From contig NZ_CP108568.1 in the NCBI RefSeq assembly GCF_036010485.1, positions 6,618,001 through 6,682,000 on the forward strand: a stretch of DNA of 64,000 nucleotides, in the 5' to 3' direction. A program made the position numbers and the translations under genes. This document shows positions 15,847 through 24,900 of this stretch, one piece after another. This DNA comes from Streptomyces sp. NBC_01198 (GTDB lineage: Bacteria > Actinomycetota > Actinomycetes > Streptomycetales > Streptomycetaceae). The notes under the pieces were generated by a model. It was not told where the DNA came from. It did not search any database and was given only the letters and a program-made list of their open reading frames with translations. Numbering within the stretch: position 1 is the stretch's first letter; each line of letters begins with the position of its first letter.

Positions 15847-16695
15847 CTACGGCTGCTCGCCCGCCTCCTGCTCGTGCTCCACCTGCGCGTTCCACTCCCG
15901 CTTGGACGACTGCCAGCCGTCCTCGTCGGCGCCGCGCCGCCAGTAGCCCGACACCGAAAGGCGCTCGCGCGCGACACCGCGGTCCACCCGTACGTAGCGG
16001 CGCAGTTCCTTGACGAAGCCCGCCTCGCCGTGCACGAAGACCTGCACGTCGCCCGGCGGGAACTCCAGCCCGGTGACCGCCGCCACCAGCGCCTCGCCGA
16101 CCGGCCGGCCGCCCCGGTGCAGCCAGGTGACCTCCACGTCGCCGCGCACCAGCAGCTTCTGCTCGTCCGCCGGGTCCGCGACCTCCACGAGGACCCTGGC
16201 CACCGCGCCGGGCGGCAGCTGCTCCACGGCCGCCGCGACGGCGGGCAGCGCGCTCTCGTCACCGGCCAGCAGGTGCCAGTCGGCCGCCGGGTCGGGGGCG
16301 TAACCGCCGCCCGGGCCGAGGAAGTAGATGCCGTCGCCGGGCCGCGCGGCCGCCGCCCACGGTCCTGCCAGGCCCTCGTCGCCATGGTGGACGAAGTCCA
16401 CCGTCAGCTCGCCGGCCGCCGGGTCCCAGGCCCGCACTGTGTACGTACGCGTCCGCGGCCACTGCTCTCGGGGGAGGTCGCTGCGGACCGCTTCGAGGTC
16501 GAAGGGCTCGGGGTAGACCACGCCCTGGGGCGCGAAGAGCAGCTTGACGTAGTGGTCGGTGTAGGCGCCGATGTCGGGGCGGTCGTCCGGGTCGACCCGC
16601 AGCACCACCCGGATCATGTGCGGGGTCAGCCGCTCGGTGTGCACCACGGTGGCGCGCCGCGGTGTGGGAGTTCTGCGTGCCGGTCGGTCGGCCAT
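15847..16695 (-). CDS. Siderophore-interacting protein (FAD-dependent ferric-siderophore reductase)
   Basis: A 282-residue SIP/ViuB-type flavoprotein. The FAD-binding region shows PRTRTYTVRAWDP and FVHHGDEGLAGPWAAAARPGD, and the NAD(P)H domain has LLAGDESALPA. The C-terminus ends with RVDRGVARERLSVSGYWRRGADEDGW, typical of the family. The enzyme reduces ferric siderophores in the cytoplasm to release iron. ATG at 16695 (MADRPARRTP). It is monocistronic and preceded by an iron box at 16773-16791, so it should be derepressed under iron limitation. No siderophore transporter lies next to it here. Confidence 0.94.
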   Translation of the reverse strand: MADRPARRTPTPRRATVVHTERLTPHMIRVVLRVDPDDRPDIGAYTDHYVKLLFAPQGVVYPEPFDLEAVRSDLPREQWPRTRTYTVRAWDPAAGELTVDFVHHGDEGLAGPWAAAARPGDGIYFLGPGGGYAPDPAADWHLLAGDESALPAVAAAVEQLPPGAVARVLVEVADPADEQKLLVRGDVEVTWLHRGGRPVGEALVAAVTGLEFPPGDVQVFVHGEAGFVKELRRYVRVDRGVARERLSVSGYWRRGADEDGWQSSKREWNAQVEHEQEAGEQP

Positions 16696-16772
16696 GGACG
16701 AGCCCCGTTCTCTGCTTGGCTGCGATCGTGTGGACGTGCGGACGTGCCTGCGCCGTGGCGCCTCGATCGCAC

Positions 16773-16791
16773 TTAGGTAAGCCTAACCCAC
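16773..16791. promoter_or_regulatory. Iron box (DtxR/DmdR-type operator)
   Basis: The 19-bp TTAGGTAAGCCTAACCCAC agrees at 16 of 19 positions with the actinobacterial DtxR/IdeR/DmdR consensus (TWAGGTTAGSCTAACCTWA). It lies 77 bp upstream of the siderophore-interacting protein ATG on the minus strand. It also lies about 180 bp upstream of the divergent cellulase gene, which has its own CebR box closer in. Confidence 0.8.
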
Positions 16792-16885
16792 GGGTCGGCG
16801 CCACCGGTTTTGCTTGCTTCACCACTTGAAGGCTGCGCGACCCCTTGACGGCCCTCGGGTGACGTCGCTTCCATACAGTTGCGAA

Positions 16886-16899
16886 TGGGAGCGCTCCCA
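16886..16899. promoter_or_regulatory. CebR box upstream of the cellulase gene
   Basis: Perfect 14-bp palindrome TGGGAGCGCTCCCA, identical to the known Streptomyces CebR operator, 68 bp upstream of the cellulase start. CebR is the LacI-type repressor released by cello-oligosaccharides, so this directly predicts cellobiose/cellotriose induction of the gene. Confidence 0.9.
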
Positions 16900-16967
16900 C
16901 AGCTCTCCTGGCAACCCCTCACACCACGAGCTGAAGCGTTCCGCCCCCCACCGAGAGGAAGCGCACC

Positions 16968-18701
16968 GTGGTTCCCTATCCGGACGCCCGAAGTCCGCTG
17001 CGAGGCCTGACCCGGCTGCGGGTGGTGCTCGCCGCCGCCGTCGCGGCGGCGATGCTCGCGCTGCTGTCGCTGGCCGGGCAACCCCACGCCAGCGCCGCCA
17101 CGGCCGCGGCCCCCGCTGCCGCGGGCAGCGGCTACTGGCACACCAGCGGCCGGCAGATCCTGGACTCCGCCAACCAGCCGGTGCGTATCGCGGGCATCAA
17201 CTGGTTCGGCTTCGAGACCAGCAACGACGTGGTGCACGGCCTCTGGTCGCGCGACTACAAGAGCATGATCGACCAGATGAAGACGCTGGGCTACAACACC
17301 ATCCGGCTGCCGTACAGCGACGACATCTTCAAGCCGGGCACGATGCCGAACAGCATCAACTTCTACAACATGAACACCGACCTGCAGGGCCTCAACTCCC
17401 TCCAGGTGATGGACAAGATCGTCGGCTACGCGGGCTCGATCGGCCTGCGGGTGATCCTCGACCGGCACCGCCCGGACGCCGGCGGCCAGTCCGCGCTGTG
17501 GTACACCAGCAGCGTCCCCGAGACGACCTGGATCACCAACCTCAAGGCGCTGGCGACCCGTTACCAGGGCAACCCCGCCGTCGTCGGCATCGACCTGCAC
17601 AACGAGCCGCACGACCCCGCCTGCTGGGGCTGCGGCGACACCACGGTCGACTGGCGGCTCGCGGCCGAACGGGCGGGGAACGCGGTCCTGGGCGTCAATC
17701 CCAACCTGCTGATCTTCGTCGAGGGCATCCAGACCTTCAACGGCACCTCGGGATGGTGGGGCGGCAACCTGATGGGCGCCGGGCAGTACCCGGTGCGGCT
17801 CAACGTGGCCAACCGGCTGGTCTATTCGGCCCACGACTACGCCACCAGCGTCGCCCAGCAGACCTGGTTCACCGACCCGTCCTTCCCGGCGAACATGCCG
17901 GCGATCTGGGACAAATACTGGGGCTACCTGTTCAAGCAGAACATCGCCCCGGTGTGGGTCGGCGAGTTCGGCACCACCCTGCAGTCCACCGTCGACCAGC
18001 AGTGGCTCAAGGCCCTGGTCAGCTACCTGCTGCCCACCTCCGGCAACGGCGGTGACAGCTTCAGCTGGACCTTCTGGTCGTGGAATCCGGACTCCGGCGA
18101 CACCGGCGGCATCCTGAAGGACGACTGGCAGAGCGTCGACACCGTCAAGGACGGCTACCTGAGCAGCATCAAGGCCCCGACCTTCGGCGGCACCGGCTCC
18201 TCGGGCGGCACGTCGTCGGGCACCTCCTCCGGCACGTCCTCCGGCACCACCGCCGGTACGACCACGGGTACGTCCTCCGGCACCACCGCCGGTACGACGA
18301 CGGGTACGTCGTCCGGCACCAGTAGCGGCACCTCCAGCGGTACGAGCACCGGTACGTCGTCCGGTACGACGTCGGGCGGCACCACCGGGGGCACCGGCAG
18401 CAGCGGTTGCACCGCGGCCCTGCACCTGGACAACCAGTGGGACGCCGGCTTCACCGCCACCGTGACCGTCACCGCGGGCAGTGCGGCCATCCACGGCTGG
18501 ACCGTGACCTGGGCCTGGCCTGGCAGCCAGAAGGAGACCAGCGCCTGGAGTGCCGACGTCAGCCAGTCCGGCAGCGGCGTGACGGCGAAGAACCTGTCCT
18601 ACAACGGTGCCGTCGCGGCCACGGCGTCCACCAGCTTCGGCCTCCAGGGCACCGCGTCCGGCAGCTTCACCGTGCCGACGCTGACCTGCGTCGCGAGCTG
18701 A
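16968..18701 (+). CDS. Secreted GH5 endoglucanase with Ser/Thr/Gly linker and CBM2
   Basis: A 577-residue cellulase. A long n-region signal peptide runs to about residue 44 (ASA). The GH5 barrel spans about 50-400, with the acid/base Glu near 213 in DLHNEPH and the nucleophile Glu near 333 in WVGEFGT. A 70-residue linker built of GTSSG/GTTAG repeats follows (about 408-480), then a CBM2 cellulose-binding domain (AALHLDNQWDAGFTATVTVTAG...WTVTWAWPGSQ) with the usual aromatic residues and a terminal Cys pair. It hydrolyses internal beta-1,4 bonds of cellulose outside the cell. GTG at 16968 follows a GAGAGGAAG ribosome site. The CebR box at 16886 makes it cello-oligosaccharide inducible; a hairpin terminator follows. 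Confidence 0.95.
   Translation: MVPYPDARSPLRGLTRLRVVLAAAVAAAMLALLSLAGQPHASAATAAAPAAAGSGYWHTSGRQILDSANQPVRIAGINWFGFETSNDVVHGLWSRDYKSMIDQMKTLGYNTIRLPYSDDIFKPGTMPNSINFYNMNTDLQGLNSLQVMDKIVGYAGSIGLRVILDRHRPDAGGQSALWYTSSVPETTWITNLKALATRYQGNPAVVGIDLHNEPHDPACWGCGDTTVDWRLAAERAGNAVLGVNPNLLIFVEGIQTFNGTSGWWGGNLMGAGQYPVRLNVANRLVYSAHDYATSVAQQTWFTDPSFPANMPAIWDKYWGYLFKQNIAPVWVGEFGTTLQSTVDQQWLKALVSYLLPTSGNGGDSFSWTFWSWNPDSGDTGGILKDDWQSVDTVKDGYLSSIKAPTFGGTGSSGGTSSGTSSGTSSGTTAGTTTGTSSGTTAGTTTGTSSGTSSGTSSGTSTGTSSGTTSGGTTGGTGSSGCTAALHLDNQWDAGFTATVTVTAGSAAIHGWTVTWAWPGSQKETSAWSADVSQSGSGVTAKNLSYNGAVAATASTSFGLQGTASGSFTVPTLTCVAS
18194..18408 (+). repeat. Linker-encoding degenerate tandem repeat in the cellulase gene
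   Basis: Imperfect GC-rich repeat encoding GTSSG / GTTAGTTTGT units. A stretch beginning GGCACCACCGCCGGTACGAC occurs twice in near-tandem (about 18243 and 18279). It encodes the flexible, probably O-glycosylated linker and could vary in length by slippage. Confidence 0.7.
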
Positions 18702-18730
18702 CACCCTCCGCACACACCACTGCGGTATCA

Positions 18731-18764
18731 CGCCGGCGGGCTCCCAGCGGGGGGCCCGCCGGCG
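18731..18764 (+). terminator. Terminator after the cellulase gene
   Basis: Perfect 11-bp stem (CGCCGGCGGGC at 18731-18741 with GCCCGCCGGCG at 18754-18764) and a 12-nt loop, 30 bp after the cellulase stop. Confidence 0.75.
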
Positions 18765-18798
18765 GCCGTGTGAATGACCTCGTGCAGACCCCTAGGCA

Positions 18799-18814
18799 TA
18801 CCGACTGGTCGGTA
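18799..18814. promoter_or_regulatory. TetR-type operator before the MFS gene
   Basis: Perfect palindrome TACCGAC-TG-GTCGGTA, 61 bp upstream of the MFS start codon. Dyads with ACCGAC/GTCGGT half-sites are typical of TetR-family operators. No TetR gene is adjacent, so the regulator would act from elsewhere. Confidence 0.6.
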
Positions 18815-18875
18815 CTAGCCTCTGGCCACACTCCGTCACTCCACCCGGTTTTCCCGCACCTCCAGGAGGAGCCGC

Positions 18876-20567
18876 ATGTCGGCCACACCGACGTCATTCG
18901 ACGCCAACAGACCCGGACCACAGGCCGCGGGCGACTCGCGCACCGTGCTGCAGCGGCTCTACCGCCGCGACCTGGGCGCGTACCCCGCCACCGGGCCCCG
19001 GCTGGCGTATCTGGCCATCGTGGTGGTCACCACGGTCGTGCTCTACTACATGCTCTACGTCCAGTACGCGGTCGCCACGTCGATCATCACCCACTTCGAC
19101 ATGACCTACCGCTACTTCGTGTGGGTCTCGGTGATCGGCAACGCCGTCGGCGCCTTCGCCTCGCTGGTGGCCGGGCTCGCCGACCGCTGGGGCCGGGCCA
19201 ACATGGTGGTCTACGGCCTGCTGATCGCCTCGCTGCTGGTCTTCTTCGGGCTGCCGAACGCCGGCAGCAAGGCCGTGTATCTGGTGCTGTTCGCGCTGGT
19301 CAGCATCGTCGAGGGCATCGTTCTCGTGGCCACTCCCGCGCTGATCAGGGACTTCTCCCCGCAGCTCGGCAGAGCCACCGCGATGGGCGCCTGGACGATG
19401 GGCCCGGTCGTCGGCAGCCTGGTCGTCACCACCGTCACCAGCCAGACCCTGGACACCTCCAGTTGGCAGGACGAGGTGCGCTACTCCGGGATCGCCGGCC
19501 TGGTGGTCTTCGTGGTGGCGATCTTCGCGCTGCGCGAGCTGTCGCCCGGCCTGCGCGACCAGATCATGGTGAGCCTGCGGGACCGCGCGCTGGTCGAGGC
19601 CCGCGCCAAGGGCATCGACCCGCAGGCCGCCCGGCGCGGTGAGTGGCGGCAGATGCTGCGCCTGGACATCGCGGGCTCCGGCCTGGCCATCGCGCTCTTC
19701 CTGCTGCTCTACTTCGCCGCGGTCGGCAACTTCGTCGTCTACTTCGCCACCACCTACGGCTACAGCGAGCAGCGGGCCAACGCGCTCGCCAACTGGTACT
19801 GGGCCGCCAACGCCATCGCCCTGGTGGTGGTCGGCCTGCTGTCCGACCGGCTCAAGGTGCGCAAGCCGTTCATGATCATCGGAGCGGTCGGCTCGATCGT
19901 GATGACCGCGGTCTTCGCCACCCGGGCCACCCATCCGACCACCGACTACTACACCTTCGCCTGGCTCTTCGTCGGTATCGGCATCTTCAGCGGGGTGGCC
20001 TACGGCCCGTGGATGGCCGGCTTCACCGAGACGGTGGAGAAGCACAACCCGGCCGCCACCGCGACCGGGCTCGCGGTGTGGGGCTGGACGATACGCATCG
20101 TGGTGGCCGTCTCCGCGGCCTTCATCCCGGTGCTGGTCACCGCGGTGACGCCGCTGGTCGACCACGGCCCGCAGGTCACCGCAGCGCAGGCGCAGGCGGC
20201 GCCGGCGCTCAAGATCGTCGGTGCGCACCCGGACATCTTCGCTGAGCTCGGCAAGTACCCGGCGGGCAAGGCGCCGGCGGACGTCACCGCGCGGGCGGTG
20301 CAGGAGGTCGGCCCCGCCGACCTCATGACCGTGCAGAAGGCGCAGCCGCAGCTGGCGGTGCTGCAGAAGTACGGCACGAAGGTGCAGAAGGCCGCGCACG
20401 ACGGGCCCGGGCAGTGGCGCACCTGGTGGTGGATCTGCGTCGGGGGCCAGGTGCTCTTCCTGCCCTTCGTCTTCCTGATGGCCGGCCGCTGGAGCCCGGC
20501 CCGCGCCCGCGAGGACGCCGCCGCCCACCAGGCCGCGGTGGACCGCGAACTCGCCTCCCTGACCTGA
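18876..20567 (+). CDS. MFS transporter with large extracytoplasmic insertion near the C-terminus
   Basis: A 563-residue major facilitator. It shows the loop-2/3 motif GLADRWGRANMVVYG, about 12 hydrophobic segments, and a second-half counterpart LLSDRLKVRKPFMIIGAVG. Unusual is an insertion of about 110 polar residues (roughly 430-530, DHGPQVTAAQAQAAPALKIVGAHPDIF...PGQWRT) before the last hydrophobic helix (WWWICVGGQVLFLPFVFLM). An N-terminal cytoplasmic extension of about 45 residues precedes the first helix. ATG at 18876 follows an AGGAGG. This shape is common in an actinobacterial MFS group annotated as organic-acid or metabolite transporters; the substrate cannot be read from sequence. Confidence 0.9.
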   Translation: MSATPTSFDANRPGPQAAGDSRTVLQRLYRRDLGAYPATGPRLAYLAIVVVTTVVLYYMLYVQYAVATSIITHFDMTYRYFVWVSVIGNAVGAFASLVAGLADRWGRANMVVYGLLIASLLVFFGLPNAGSKAVYLVLFALVSIVEGIVLVATPALIRDFSPQLGRATAMGAWTMGPVVGSLVVTTVTSQTLDTSSWQDEVRYSGIAGLVVFVVAIFALRELSPGLRDQIMVSLRDRALVEARAKGIDPQAARRGEWRQMLRLDIAGSGLAIALFLLLYFAAVGNFVVYFATTYGYSEQRANALANWYWAANAIALVVVGLLSDRLKVRKPFMIIGAVGSIVMTAVFATRATHPTTDYYTFAWLFVGIGIFSGVAYGPWMAGFTETVEKHNPAATATGLAVWGWTIRIVVAVSAAFIPVLVTAVTPLVDHGPQVTAAQAQAAPALKIVGAHPDIFAELGKYPAGKAPADVTARAVQEVGPADLMTVQKAQPQLAVLQKYGTKVQKAAHDGPGQWRTWWWICVGGQVLFLPFVFLMAGRWSPARAREDAAAHQAAVDRELASLT

Positions 20568-20656
20568 CCCCACCCGCGCTCGGGGCGGCCCCGGTGTCCC
20601 CGGGACCGCCGCGAGCAGGTGGCCGCTCGCGCGGTTCTCCGCGGGCCTGACCCGCT

Positions 20657-20680
20657 GGGGCGCGGGGAACGGCGTGACGG
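20657..20680 (+). repeat. Dispersed intergenic repeat copy (GGGGCGCGGGGAACGGCG core)
   Basis: A single copy of the GC-rich element that is clustered at 44.77-45.03 kb, here in the spacer between the MFS gene and the LuxR-type regulator. Confidence 0.55.
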
Positions 20681-20737
20681 CCGGGTGTGCGGAAACCGGC
20701 CGTCACCGCGACGCACCAAGCACTACAGTGCCCTGGC

Positions 20738-21736
20738 ATGACCGAACGGCCGTTTGAGGCCCTGGGATTGAGCCCGGACGCGGACCGGGCGTATTCGCTG
20801 CTGGTGTCCGCCCGCGGTGTCGGCACCGCAGAACTGGCGCGCCAGTTGGGCGTGCCGGCGGAGCGGGGGCAGGCGACCTGCGGGGAGTTGGCGGCCCGGG
20901 GGCTGGCCCGCCGCGGCCGGGACGGGCGGTGGTATCCCGTCCCGCCGCACGCCGGATTCCGGCCGCTGCTGTCGCGCGCGCAGGAACAGCTGCGGCTCGG
21001 CGCGGAGTTACTCGACCGGCTCGACGCCGAGTACCAGCGGGTCCACCAGGGCCACCGCGCCGACGAGGTCGTGCAGGTGGTGGCCGGCCGGGCCGCGATC
21101 CGGCGCCGGGTCGAGGACTTCCGCGGTTCGGCCCGGCAGGAGATCGCCTCGTTCGTGCCGGGTCCCGCGGTGGCGCCGCGCGACCCGCTGCCCGGCGGCG
21201 TGCGGCGGCGGGTGGTGTTCGAGCGGGCCGGGCTCGAAGCGGCCGGGGCCTTCGGGCCGCCGCCGGCCGACCCGCTGATGTCGGCCAGGGTGGCGGGCCG
21301 GCTGCCGGCCAGGCTCGGTATCGCCGACCGCGAGGTCGCCCTGCTGCCGCCGGCCACCGAGGACGACGCCGACCCGGTGATGCTCGTGGTGCTGCCGAGC
21401 CCGCTGCTCGACACGCTGACCGCGCTGTTCGACGCGGTGTGGGCGGGCGGCGTCCCGCTGGTACGCCGCCCGGACGCCCAGCAGCCGCGCAGCGCCCTGC
21501 GGTCGCGGATCCTGGCGATGCTGGTGAGCGGCAGCACCGACGCGGCGATGGCCCGCTCGCTCGGCGTGGCGGTGCGCACCGTGCAGCGGCACGTCGCCGC
21601 GATGCAGCGCGAGGCCGGCGTCGACAACCGCATCCAGCTGGTGTGGCACGCCGCCAGGCACGGCTGGCTCGACGACCTGCCGGGCGAGTTACCCGGCGGC
21701 CGGCCCGGCGGAAGCGCACGCCGGCCGTCCGGATGA
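20738..21736 (+). CDS. LuxR-type transcriptional regulator with N-terminal TrmB-like domain
   Basis: A 332-residue regulator of the large Streptomyces 'helix-turn-helix transcriptional regulator' group. An N-terminal winged-helix-like part (ALGLSPDADRAYSLLVSARGVGTAELARQLGV) is followed by a middle effector region, and the C-terminus carries a LuxR/NarL helix-turn-helix (RSRILAMLVSGSTDAAMARSLGVAVRTVQRHVAAMQREAGVDNRIQLVWHAARHGWL). Relatives often sit beside secreted proteases or peptidases and control them. The large S53 peptidase gene starts 170 bp downstream on the same strand with a dyad in its promoter, so it is the first candidate target. ATG at 20738. Confidence 0.88.
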   Translation: MTERPFEALGLSPDADRAYSLLVSARGVGTAELARQLGVPAERGQATCGELAARGLARRGRDGRWYPVPPHAGFRPLLSRAQEQLRLGAELLDRLDAEYQRVHQGHRADEVVQVVAGRAAIRRRVEDFRGSARQEIASFVPGPAVAPRDPLPGGVRRRVVFERAGLEAAGAFGPPPADPLMSARVAGRLPARLGIADREVALLPPATEDDADPVMLVVLPSPLLDTLTALFDAVWAGGVPLVRRPDAQQPRSALRSRILAMLVSGSTDAAMARSLGVAVRTVQRHVAAMQREAGVDNRIQLVWHAARHGWLDDLPGELPGGRPGGSARRPSG

Positions 21737-21783
21737 CGGGAAGGCGACTCCGCCCAGCGGGACCCCCGGTGTCAGGTATTCGA

Positions 21784-21804
21784 CAAGGGTTTGACGAATC
21801 CTTG
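21784..21804. promoter_or_regulatory. Dyad CAAGG-N11-CCTTG before the S53 peptidase gene
   Basis: Imperfect 21-bp palindrome (arms CAAGG/CCTTG with inner TT...AA symmetry) containing a TTGACG that could serve as a -35 element. A TATACG lies at 21823-21828, too far for a standard spacing from that element, so promoter assignment is uncertain. Possible target of the LuxR-type regulator just upstream. Confidence 0.35.
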
Positions 21805-21905
21805 GTGCTTGTGTGGCACAGGTATACGCCAGCGGTCTGATCGACCGTGACCACCGCGGCGTGAGGCCGCCGCGGCGCGGTCCCACTGCCCCCAGGGAGA
21901 ACCCC

Positions 21906-24900
21906 TTGCGCATACCCGTTCCCAGACGCAGCCGCCGCACCGCCGGTGTGGTGGCCTCCCTCGCGTCGGCCGCACTCGCCGTCGTGGGCCTGCAACTGCC
22001 CACCGCCGCCCCGGCTGCCGCTGCGCCTTCCCACCGACCGGACGTCGTACGCCAGTGCGCCGACGCCAAGCCGGGGCAGTTCTCCTGCTTCGCGCTGCGC
22101 AGGACCGACGTTCCGGCCAGGGCGGGTGTCCAGCCGCACGCGACCACCCCGGACGGCTTCGGCGCCACCGATCTGCAGAGCGCGTACGCACTGCCGCCGG
22201 ACGGCGGCGCGGGACAGACCGTGGCCATCGTGGACGCCTACGACGACCCGACCGCGGAAGCCGACCTGGCGGTCTACCGCCAGCAGTACGGGCTGCCGGA
22301 GTGCAGCACCGCCAACGGCTGCTTCAGCAAGGTCAGCCAGCGCGGCGGCAGTGACCTGCCTGACCCCGACCCCGACTGGGCGGGCGAGATCTCCCTCGAC
22401 CTCGACATGGTGTCGGCGGCCGCCCCCAACGCCCACATCCTGCTGGTCGAGGCCGACTCATCGTTCTTCGACGACCTGGGCGCCGCGGTGGACCAGGCGG
22501 TCGAGCTGGGTGCGAAGTACGTCTCCAACTCCTACGGGACGCAGTACGACAGCACTCCCGGCAGCGGTGAGGACCCGTCCGAAGCCACCAGCATGGACCC
22601 GTACTACAACCACCCGGGCGTCGCGGTCGTCGCGTCGACCGGCGACGACGGCTACGGCGTGAGCTACCCCGCCGTCTCGCCGTACGTCACGGCGGTCGGC
22701 GGCACCGCGCTCACCCGGGACTCCGGCACCTCCCGCGGCTGGAGCGAGTCGGTGTGGAACAACTCCCACGGCGGCCCCGGCTCGGGCTGCTCGCTCTACG
22801 AGCCCAAGCCCGCCTTCCAGACCGACACCGCCTGCGACAAGCGCGCCGAGGCCGACGTGGCCGCGGTCGCCGACCCGGTCACCGGCGTCGCGGTCTACCA
22901 GACCTACGGCAACGACGGCTGGGCGGTCTACGGCGGCACCAGCGCCTCGTCCCCGCTCATCGCGGGCGTCTACGCCTCGGCCGGCACCCCCGGCGACGGC
23001 ACGTACCCCAACGCCTACCCGTACGCCAAGCCCGGGTCGCTCAACGACGTGACCGACGGCGACAACGGCTCGTGCAGCCCCGACGCCCTGTGCACCGCGG
23101 GCACCGGCTGGGACGGCCCGACCGGCCTGGGTACGCCCAACGGTCTCGCCGCCTTCACCAGCGGACCGCACGGGGTCTTCACCGGCACCGTCACCGACCA
23201 CGCCGGCGGCGCCCCGATCGCCGGCGCCACCGTCAAGGCCGGCGACCACAGCGCCGTGACCGCCGCCGACGGCACCTACAGCCTGGACGTACCGCCCGGC
23301 AGCTACGACCTGACCGCCGCCGCGTACGGCTACGCCACCGCCACCGTGGCCTCGGTCGACCTCGCCGACGGCGCCACCGTCACCGAGTCCTTCGCCCTCG
23401 ACGCGGTGCCGACGAAGACCGTCTCCGGGCGGGTCAACGACGGTTCCGGCCACGGCTGGCCGCTCTACGCCACCATCACCGCGGACGGCGTCCCCGGCGG
23501 TCCGGTCTTCACCGACCCGGTGACCGGCGCGTACACCCTGACGCTGCCGCAGAACGCCTCCTACACGCTGCACATCGCGGCCAACTACCCCGGCTACCAG
23601 ACGGTGACCAAGACCGTCCAGGTCGCCGCGGCCGACCAGCGGCTCAACGTGGCCGTCCCGGTGGACGGTTCGTCCAGCGACGCACCCGGCTACGCGGTGC
23701 ACCTGGACGGCAGCACCGAGCCCTTCACCTCCACCACCGGCCCGCCGGACGGCTGGAGCGTCGACAACGCCGAGGGCACCACCGGCGGTTGGTCCTTCGA
23801 CGACGCCGGAGCCCGCGGCAACCGGACCGGCGGCAGCGGCGGTTTCGCCATCATCGACAGCGACACCATCGGTCAGGACCTGGACCAGGACAGCTCGCTG
23901 CTCTCGCCGTCCTACGACCTGAGCGGCCAGGCCACCCCGATCCTCGGCTTCGACACCGACTACAAGTCCTTCTCCAACTCCACCGCGGACGTGGACGTCT
24001 CCGCGGACGGCGGCACCACCTGGGACACGGTGTGGGAGCACACCACCACCTCGGTGGCCGGCCCCGCGCACGTCGAGATCCCGCTGACCGACTACGCGGG
24101 CAAGAGCGACGTGCGGCTGCGCTTCCACTACACCGGCAGCTGGGCCTACTGGTGGCAGCTGGACAACGTCTTCGTCGGCAAGCGCAGTTACGACCCGGTG
24201 CCCGGCGGCCTGGTGGTCGGCAACGTCACCGACGCCAACACCAAGGCCGGCGTCAACGGCGCCACCGTCACCAGCACCGACCAGCCCGCCGACCACGCCA
24301 CCACCAGCGCCACCCCCGACGACCCGAACCTGGGCGACGGCTTCTACTGGACCTTCTCGCACCTCACCGGAAAGCACCCGCTGAGCGCGGCGGCCTCGCA
24401 CTACACCTCGGCCTCCGCGACCGCCGACATCCCGCCCGACGGCACCGTCCGGCGGAACCTCACCCTCAAGGCCGGGCAGCTCAAGGTCACGCCGGCCGCG
24501 ATCGACAAGACCGTCGCCTGGGGCAAGAGCGCGACCCAGAAACTGACGGTGAAGAACACCGGTACCGCCCCGGCGACTTTGACCCTGGGCGAGAACCCGG
24601 GCGGCGTCGTCGTGGCGAAGGCCGGCGCCCCGCTCAACCTCATCAAGGGCCACTACTCGCCGCTGTCGCTCGCCGCGCACGGCGCGAAGGCCGGCGCCAC
24701 CTCCAAGGCCGCACCCGCGGCCGACCCCGCCGCCGGTGACGCCTGGCAGCCGGTGCCGGACCTGCCGGTCGCCGTCGGCGACAACGCGGCCGTCAGCTAC
24801 CAGGGCACCGTCTACTCGGCGTTCGGCTACACCGGGGTCGACGACACCAGCGACCTGTACGCGTACAGCGCGGACAGCGGCGCCTGGACGAAGCTCGCCT

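Noticed and set aside
18194..18408. CRISPR-like spaced repeats
   Set aside because: The repeats are in frame and encode a Ser/Thr/Gly linker; no regular spacers and no cas genes.
22458..24680. A 740-codon minus-strand frame inside the S53 peptidase gene
   Set aside because: Gly/Val/Arg-rich antisense product without any motif.
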